Below, in pieces: positions 58,306 through 64,000 of a DNA stretch of 64,000 nt. A model generated the notes under the pieces. The model was not told the origin of the DNA. It did not search any database and saw only the letters and a program-made list of their open reading frames with translations. The translations under genes and the position numbers were made by a program. How positions within the stretch are numbered: position 1 is the stretch's first letter; each line of letters begins with the position of its first letter. Location of the stretch: positions 434,001 to 498,000 of the forward strand of contig NZ_CP135136.1 in assembly GCF_037013735.1 (NCBI RefSeq), read 5' to 3'. This stretch comes from Candidatus Legionella polyplacis (lineage in GTDB: Bacteria > Pseudomonadota > Gammaproteobacteria > Legionellales > Legionellaceae).

Positions 58306-59103
58306 ATGAAAAGATTTTTTACTGTTTTTACTTGGTTTTTTTCTATATTTGTATTTCCATTCGTTAATATGCAATTTATTCATAGTAGTTTTGCAGAGGT
58401 TGCAGATGTTAAAAGAAAAGATATAGAATTGATAGTAAAAAATTATTTATTATCTCATCCTGAGATACTTTTAGAAGTGTCTCAAATACTTCAACAAAAA
58501 CAACAAGAAGTTTTTCAAAAAAAGATTCAAGACTCTATAAAGAGATATTCTAATCAGTTATTTGTAGATGATTTAAGTACTGTTGGAAATCATAATGGTA
58601 CTGTAACATTAGTTGAATTTTTTGATTATCAATGTGTTCATTGTAAGAAGATGAATAGAATAATAAATTCATTAATTAGTAAAAATCATAATTTAAAAGT
58701 GGTTTATAAAGAATTTCCTATATTTGGCAAAATTTCTAATTTTGCTTCTAGAATTTCATTGGCTTCGTCCTTTCAAGGAAGATATAAAAATATTCATGAT
58801 ATATTAATGGATTTTCATGGAAAATTAAATGGTAGAATGATTGTAAATATTGCTAGATTATCTGGAGTAGATTTATTTCAGTTAAGGAAAGATATAAGAA
58901 ACAATTCTATATCTAAAGATTTAGATATTAATAGGAATTTGGCTGATAAATTACATTTAATGGGAACTCCAGCTTTTATTATTGCATCAACAACTTCATC
59001 TGGAAAATTGAAGTATGATTCAAAACATATTCCTGTATTTATTCCTGGATTTGTTAGTGAGAATATTTTACAGAAATTAATTGAAAAATTTTCTTTAATA
59101 TAA
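58306..59103 (+). CDS. DsbA-family disulfide oxidoreductase, Com1/DsbA2-like
   Basis: A 265-residue exported thioredoxin-fold protein. The N-terminal basic-hydrophobic signal is about residues 1-30 (cleavage plausible after SFA). A helical region (37-80, with LSHPEILLEVSQIL) precedes the catalytic domain: FFDYQCVHCKKM with Cys110 and Cys113, and the cis-Pro loop GTPAFI. Layout and the CVHC site are those of Coxiella Com1 and Legionella DsbA2, which serve as periplasmic or outer-membrane-associated oxidase/isomerase dimers. No dsbB is in the window. AAGGGA lies eight bases before the ATG. Confidence 0.85.
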   Translation: MKRFFTVFTWFFSIFVFPFVNMQFIHSSFAEVADVKRKDIELIVKNYLLSHPEILLEVSQILQQKQQEVFQKKIQDSIKRYSNQLFVDDLSTVGNHNGTVTLVEFFDYQCVHCKKMNRIINSLISKNHNLKVVYKEFPIFGKISNFASRISLASSFQGRYKNIHDILMDFHGKLNGRMIVNIARLSGVDLFQLRKDIRNNSISKDLDINRNLADKLHLMGTPAFIIASTTSSGKLKYDSKHIPVFIPGFVSENILQKLIEKFSLI

Positions 59104-59149
59104 TTTTTTTATATAAAAAGGTATTTTTTGTTATTATTTTTGTATATTT

Positions 59150-60043
59150 ATGAGTAGTAAAGTTACTTTCCAGGATATTTTTATAAAATTACAGGAATTT
59201 TGGGTAAATAGTGGTTGTTTACTTTTACAACCATTAGATATGGAAGTTGGTGCAGGTACATTTCATCCTGCTTCATTTTTTCGTACTATTGGACCAGAAC
59301 CTTGGTTTGTATCTTATTTTCAACCATCTAGAAGACCTTTAGATGGTAGGTATGGAAATAGTTTTAATCGACTTCAATATTATTGTCAATTTCAAGTTAT
59401 TATAAAACCATCTCCGGATAATGTACAGGAAATGTATTTTGACTCGCTTAAATATTTAAATATTGATTTGTCTATTAATGACATTCAATTTATAGAAGAT
59501 AACTGGGAATCTCCTACATTGGGAGCTTGTGGAGTTGGCTGGGAAGTTCGGCAAAATGGATTGGAGATTTCGCAATTTACATATTTTCAACAAATGGGTG
59601 GATTGGTGTGTGATCCTATATCTGTTGAGCTAACATATGGATTAGAGCGTATTTCTATGTTAATATTGGATGTAGATAATGTTTTTGATATACCTTGGAC
59701 AAAAACAAAGCAAGGAGAAGTAATTAATTATAGAGAAATTTATTATCAAAATGAAGTTGAAATGTCTCTATATAATTTTAAATTAGTTGATATTGATAAT
59801 TTATTGAAAAATTTTGAGTTTTGTCAAAATGAAGCTGATAGATTAATTTCTATAGGATTAATTATTCCTGCATATGAGATGGTAATAAAAGCTTCTCATT
59901 TTTTTAATTTATTAGAGGCTAGAAGAATATTTTCCATTAATGAGAGACAAGATTATATTTTTAAAATTAGAAAATTATCGACTTTAATAGCAGGGATTTA
60001 TTTTGTTCAGCGTAAAAATTTAGGTTTTCCTTTAAAGAAATAA
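59150..60043 (+). CDS. glyQ: glycyl-tRNA synthetase alpha chain
   Basis: Catalytic subunit of the bacterial alpha2beta2 GlyRS. 297 residues, usual length. Very conserved: TFQDIFIKLQEFWVNSGC, quoted in part LQEFWVNSGC, GAGTFHPASFFRTIGPEPW, QPSRRPLDGRYGNSFNRLQ and DNWESPTLGACGVGWEV. It is nine bases ahead of glyS, with which it must be coexpressed. Confidence 0.97.
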   Translation: MSSKVTFQDIFIKLQEFWVNSGCLLLQPLDMEVGAGTFHPASFFRTIGPEPWFVSYFQPSRRPLDGRYGNSFNRLQYYCQFQVIIKPSPDNVQEMYFDSLKYLNIDLSINDIQFIEDNWESPTLGACGVGWEVRQNGLEISQFTYFQQMGGLVCDPISVELTYGLERISMLILDVDNVFDIPWTKTKQGEVINYREIYYQNEVEMSLYNFKLVDIDNLLKNFEFCQNEADRLISIGLIIPAYEMVIKASHFFNLLEARRIFSINERQDYIFKIRKLSTLIAGIYFVQRKNLGFPLKK

Positions 60044-60052
60044 GGAAATTTT

Positions 60053-62152
60053 ATGGGAGTTGATTTTTTATTTGAATTAGGGTATGAAGAATTACCATCA
60101 AAAGATTTATTGGTTTTTTCTGGAATATTTTTTAAAAAAATTTTAGATGGTATAAAATCTTATAACATTTTATATGAATGTAAAGAAATATTTTTATCTT
60201 CGAGAAGATTAGCTATATATATAAAAAATATTCAAGAGAAAAAAAAAGCAATTAGTGGTAATTTTTTACGATACGGTCCATTATATGGCTTGTCCTATGA
60301 CAAGTTAGGACAACCAACCAGTATTTTATTAAACTTTATTAAAAATAATAATTTGTCATTACAAGATATTACTGTTGCTTATTATAATAATAAAAAATAC
60401 GTAGCATACTATACTACGTTAGACAAAAAAAAACTTAGAGATTTGTTATCCGAATTGATATTAAAATCTTTTTCTTCTTTATCTTCTGTTAAGTTTATGC
60501 GTTGGAATTTAAGTAATTTTGTATTTATTAGACCTGTACGTTGGTTAGTATTTTTATTGGGAAAAGATGTTGTTGATTTTATGATTTATGGATTGAAGTC
60601 TGAACGTTTTACTTATGGTAATAAATTTTTTATGAAATCAAAAATTTATATTGACCATCCAAGTTTTTACAAAAAATTATTAAATAAATTTTATGTTATT
60701 CCAAATTTTTTTACAAGGAAACAATATATTTTAGATGAAATAAAAAAGATAGAAAGAAATTATAATGTTCATGTTATTTTTTCAGAAAATTTAATTAATG
60801 AAGTGACTTCTACAGTTGAATGGCCAAGAGTTTTATTGGGGAAATTTTCTAAAAAGTTTTTAATTTTACCAAAAGAAGTAATAATAGAGATTTTAGAAGT
60901 AAATCAAAGATGTTTTGCGTTACAAGATTCACAATTTTATTTAAGTCCATATTTTATTATTGTTACCAATATTGTGGGTAATAATTTTGATAAAGTTATT
61001 AGAGATAATGAAAAATCTGTCCATTTTAAACTTAATGATGCTGATTTTTTTTTTAATGAAGATAAAAAATATTCATTGATTAGTAGATATAGAAATTTAA
61101 ATAATATAATCTTTCAAAAAGATTTAGGTACGTTGAAAGAAAAAATTTATCGTATAAGGTATATTATAGAAACTGCGTTGGCAAATCCATTAAGTTTAAA
61201 TATTAATGATGTTATGAGGGCTATTAAATTATCTAAATGTGATTTATTAACTGAAATGGTACATGAATTTCCTAAATTACAAGGTTTTGTGGGATACCAT
61301 TATGCCATTTGTAATCGGGAAAGGATGTCTGTAGCTACAGCATTAAAAGAACAGTATTTTCCTCGTTTTTTTAATGATACGTTACCTATATCAAGGATAG
61401 GAATAGCTTTATCACTGGCTGATTGTTTAGATACATTTGTAGGTATGTTTTTAAAGTATGGCGAACCTACAAAATCTAAAGATCCTTTCAAATTAAGAAG
61501 GTATGCTTTATCTTTGGTTCGATTGCTTTTAAATATTTCTTATCCATTTAATTTGTCTTTTCTTATTAATTTAGTATATAACACTTATATTCGTTGTAAT
61601 TTTGTTAATTTTGATAATATTTATACTGTTAATAAAATGAATAATTTTATTCTTGATCGTTTTAAATATTATTGTTATAAGAATGGTGTTAATAAATCTT
61701 TATTAGAATCTATACTTATTTTTAATAAAGATTGTTTTTATGAGATTAATAATAAAATTGAAATATTGAAGCAATTTTTTCTTTTTAAGAAAGAATGTGG
61801 TTTTTTAATATCGGTTTGTAAACGTATTAATAATTTTTTGCTTAAAATACCAAAAATTAAATTTAATAATTTTGTAATTGATGAATTGTTTTTTAATAGT
61901 AATTTTGAATTTAGTTTATTTAAGTTTTTGATTGTTTTTGAAAAAAAAATAAAAAGTCTTATTTACAATAAAGAATGTGAATTACTTTTAAAGTATTTAG
62001 TAAAATTAGGAAAACTTTTGAATGATCTTTTAAATCATGTAAAGATCATGGATAATAATAATTTAATTTATTTTAATAGATTATCTTTAATTAAGAGATC
62101 ACAAAAATTATTTTTTGAAGTTTCTAATTTTTCATTATTAGAATTGGATTAA
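60053..62152 (+). CDS. glyS: glycyl-tRNA synthetase beta chain
   Basis: tRNA-binding subunit. 699 residues (689 in E. coli). FLFELGYEELPSKDL at the start, VEWPRVLLGKF, HFKLNDADFFFNEDKK and GFVGYHYAICNRE, the last two in the HD-like region, whose DPFKLRR segment (residues near 475) is intact. The C-terminal anticodon-binding domain is Asn/Phe/Lys rich and poorly conserved. AAGGAA precedes the ATG. Confidence 0.95.
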   Translation: MGVDFLFELGYEELPSKDLLVFSGIFFKKILDGIKSYNILYECKEIFLSSRRLAIYIKNIQEKKKAISGNFLRYGPLYGLSYDKLGQPTSILLNFIKNNNLSLQDITVAYYNNKKYVAYYTTLDKKKLRDLLSELILKSFSSLSSVKFMRWNLSNFVFIRPVRWLVFLLGKDVVDFMIYGLKSERFTYGNKFFMKSKIYIDHPSFYKKLLNKFYVIPNFFTRKQYILDEIKKIERNYNVHVIFSENLINEVTSTVEWPRVLLGKFSKKFLILPKEVIIEILEVNQRCFALQDSQFYLSPYFIIVTNIVGNNFDKVIRDNEKSVHFKLNDADFFFNEDKKYSLISRYRNLNNIIFQKDLGTLKEKIYRIRYIIETALANPLSLNINDVMRAIKLSKCDLLTEMVHEFPKLQGFVGYHYAICNRERMSVATALKEQYFPRFFNDTLPISRIGIALSLADCLDTFVGMFLKYGEPTKSKDPFKLRRYALSLVRLLLNISYPFNLSFLINLVYNTYIRCNFVNFDNIYTVNKMNNFILDRFKYYCYKNGVNKSLLESILIFNKDCFYEINNKIEILKQFFLFKKECGFLISVCKRINNFLLKIPKIKFNNFVIDELFFNSNFEFSLFKFLIVFEKKIKSLIYNKECELLLKYLVKLGKLLNDLLNHVKIMDNNNLIYFNRLSLIKRSQKLFFEVSNFSLLELD

Positions 62153-62364
62153 GTACAATAAATATATTTAATATTTTATTATTATAATTTAGTTAATTTA
62201 TATTTAAAAATAAAGAAATTTTCTAGTTTTTTATATTTTTTTATAAAAAAATTATCATAAAATATATTTTATAATGTAGTTGGTTTTTTTTAAAAAAATA
62301 GTAGTGTTTTTTTATTAATTAATTTTATTAATTTTATTTGATAAGAATTTATGTTAAATAGATT

Positions 62365-64000
62365 ATGAAATTTATAATTAAATCGTTAATTATTGATGCT
62401 TTTAAAAAAATGAATTATTCAAGTATTATTTTTGATAAAGTTATTAATAATTTTAAAGTAGATTATACTAAAAATAAGAAATTTGGTGATTTTTTTACAA
62501 ATATATCTTTAGTTATTGCAAAAGTTACAAAAAAAAATCCTATGTGTATTGCTAAACATATGGTTGTTTTATTTTCAAAACATATAATTATTAAAGCTAT
62601 TGAAATAGCTTATCCAGGTTTTATTAATTTTTTTATATCTTATGATGAGAAATTTAACGTAATTAAAAAAATTTTAGAACAATCAGAAAATTATGGAAAA
62701 TTTTCGTTAGGTAGTGGAAAAAAAGTACTTATTGAATTTGTTTCAGCTAACCCTACAGGACCATTACATGTTGGTCATGGTAGGATAGCAGTTGTTGGTT
62801 CTATATTGTCTAAATTATTTGAGTTGTTAGGTTATCGCGTAATTAAAGAATATTATATAAATGATTTTGGAAAACAAATAGATATTTTATTGTTAAGTAT
62901 TTGGTTAATATATTTAAATTTAATTGGAGAACATGTTATTTTTCCAACTGGTGTTTATCGTAATGAATATGTAAAAAACATTGCTAATTGTATGTATAAA
63001 GAATATGGATCAAAATTTAAATATTCCTGGAATAAAATTAAGAATAAGTGGTTATCTAAAAAAATAGTAGAAAATGAAAAAGAAGTTTATATTGATTTTT
63101 TAATTGGAATAACTAAATCAGTTTTAGGGAGTTTTTATTATAAAATCATTTATAAAAATTCTTTATTTTTTATAATATGTAATATTAAAAAAGATTTGTC
63201 AGATTTTAAAATTTATTATGATAATTGGATATCTGAATGTGAATTATTAAATTCTGGAGTTGTTCAAAATATTATAGAGAAATTAAAAAAAAATGATTGT
63301 ACTTATATTAGTAATGGTGCTTTATGGTTTAAATCAACTAAATTTGGAGATGAAAAAGATAGAGTTTTAATTAAATCTAATGGTTCTATTACATATTTTG
63401 CGTCAGATATTGCATATCATATTGATAAATATAGTAGGGGATTTGATAAAATTATAAATGTTTTTGGTTGTGATCATCATGGTTATGTTGAGAGAATAAA
63501 GTCTGCTATAAAATCTTTTAATTATAACATAGATATTTTAAATATATTATTAATTCAATTTGTAGTCCTTTATAAGAATGGAAAAAATGTTAAATTATCA
63601 AAAAGAAATAATTATTCTATTAGTTTACATGATTTATATGAAGAATTAGGAAATGATGTTACTCGTTTTTTTTATATAATGAGAAAATCTGATCAATATA
63701 TAGAATTTGATCTGAATTTAGCAAAATTAAGATCTAATGAAAATCCTGTTTATTACATTCAATATGCATATGCTCGTATTTGTTCTGTAATTCGGCAAGT
63801 TAGTAAACGTAAATTATATTTTGATCAAGATGTAGGTTTATTACATTTATCTTTGCTTAATAAAACTCAGGAATTGGAGATTATATCTCTTCTTAATAAA
63901 TATTTAGATATTATCATTGGTGTATCAAAATCTTATGATCCACATAGAATTTCTTGTTATCTTTTAGATTTATCTTCTAAACTTCATAGTTATTATAATT
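62365..64000 (+). CDS. argS: arginyl-tRNA synthetase, partial (3' end beyond window)
   Basis: Class I enzyme charging tRNA-Arg. Reading from the ATG at 62365 is open to the window edge, 545 codons. The N-terminal Add-1 domain is followed by VSANPTGPLHVGHGR at about 125-139 (HVGH is the HIGH motif), GCDHHGYVERIK, and KLSKR as the KMSKS equivalent. The DALR anticodon domain begins near the edge (PHRISCYLLDLSSKLHSYYN). E. coli ArgS has 577 residues, so only some 30 residues are missing. Confidence 0.95.
   Translation, partial: MKFIIKSLIIDAFKKMNYSSIIFDKVINNFKVDYTKNKKFGDFFTNISLVIAKVTKKNPMCIAKHMVVLFSKHIIIKAIEIAYPGFINFFISYDEKFNVIKKILEQSENYGKFSLGSGKKVLIEFVSANPTGPLHVGHGRIAVVGSILSKLFELLGYRVIKEYYINDFGKQIDILLLSIWLIYLNLIGEHVIFPTGVYRNEYVKNIANCMYKEYGSKFKYSWNKIKNKWLSKKIVENEKEVYIDFLIGITKSVLGSFYYKIIYKNSLFFIICNIKKDLSDFKIYYDNWISECELLNSGVVQNIIEKLKKNDCTYISNGALWFKSTKFGDEKDRVLIKSNGSITYFASDIAYHIDKYSRGFDKIINVFGCDHHGYVERIKSAIKSFNYNIDILNILLIQFVVLYKNGKNVKLSKRNNYSISLHDLYEELGNDVTRFFYIMRKSDQYIEFDLNLAKLRSNENPVYYIQYAYARICSVIRQVSKRKLYFDQDVGLLHLSLLNKTQELEIISLLNKYLDIIIGVSKSYDPHRISCYLLDLSSKLHSYYN

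Overview
The window is a single AT-rich bacterial chromosome segment, roughly a fifth to a quarter G+C by eye. It carries about fifty housekeeping genes, five of the six tRNA genes plus tmRNA in standard form, one aberrant tRNA-Ser, long AT-only spacers, and no rRNA, insertion sequence, prophage or CRISPR array. Gene content and erosion (a decayed cyoE, a frame-broken prmB, missing operon members such as minC, grxC and secDF) fit a strongly reduced gammaproteobacterial endosymbiont. Heme A synthase with SURF1, a Com1/DsbA2-like thioredoxin-fold protein with a CVHC site, CsrA, and a tandem pair of Pht-like MFS transporters point to the Legionellales rather than Enterobacterales. The best named guess is a relative of Candidatus Legionella polyplacis, the louse symbiont. 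That is inference from content only.

Layout. 1-5.9 kb: nadK (partial), a BenE-type transporter whose stop codon lies inside a tRNA-Ser, SURF1, ctaA, a cyoE relic, ruvX, ratA-rnfH. 6.2-13.7 kb: alaS, minDE (reverse), guaB-guaA-tadA. 13.8-17.9 kb: map (reverse) facing rpsB-tsf-pyrH-frr. 17.9-23.6 kb: tRNA-Ile(CAT), the rpsU-dnaG-rpoD operon (reverse), tsaD, tRNA-Leu(CAA). 23.6-31.3 kb: purB (reverse), murG, mreBCD, icd, csrA. 31.3-41.6 kb: birA and an Sfp-type phosphopantetheinyl transferase (reverse), accA-tilS, two MFS transporters plus deoB, hslVU. 41.7-48.2 kb: prmB (broken), asd, rne (reverse) opposite rluC, pgsA. 48.4-56.3 kb: tRNA-Gly/Cys/Leu, then a reverse block tkt-gap-pgk-dapB-yibN-secB-gpsA. 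56.9-64 kb: ssrA, yajC, dsbA-like, glyQS, argS (partial).

How it works together. The cell keeps translation (aminoacyl-tRNA synthetases, rpsB, rpsU, tsf, frr, tRNA modification by TilS, TadA, TsaD and RluC), transcription and replication initiation (rpoD, dnaG), rod shape and peptidoglycan precursors (mreBCD, murG, asd, dapB), fatty-acid and phospholipid synthesis (accA, birA, pptase, gpsA, pgsA), purine synthesis (purB, guaBA), lower glycolysis and the non-oxidative pentose phosphate branch (gap, pgk, tkt), icd, and quality control (HslVU, tmRNA, SecB, DsbA-like). The transporter pair next to deoB suggests import of host nucleosides. Heme A formation looks compromised because cyoE is decayed beside an intact ctaA.

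Compositional strand bias is strong across the whole window: the + strand is T- and G-rich. Proteins encoded on the - strand are rich in Lys/Asn/Ile/Thr, and those on the + strand in Phe/Val/Cys/Gly, consistent with one replichore whose leading strand is +.
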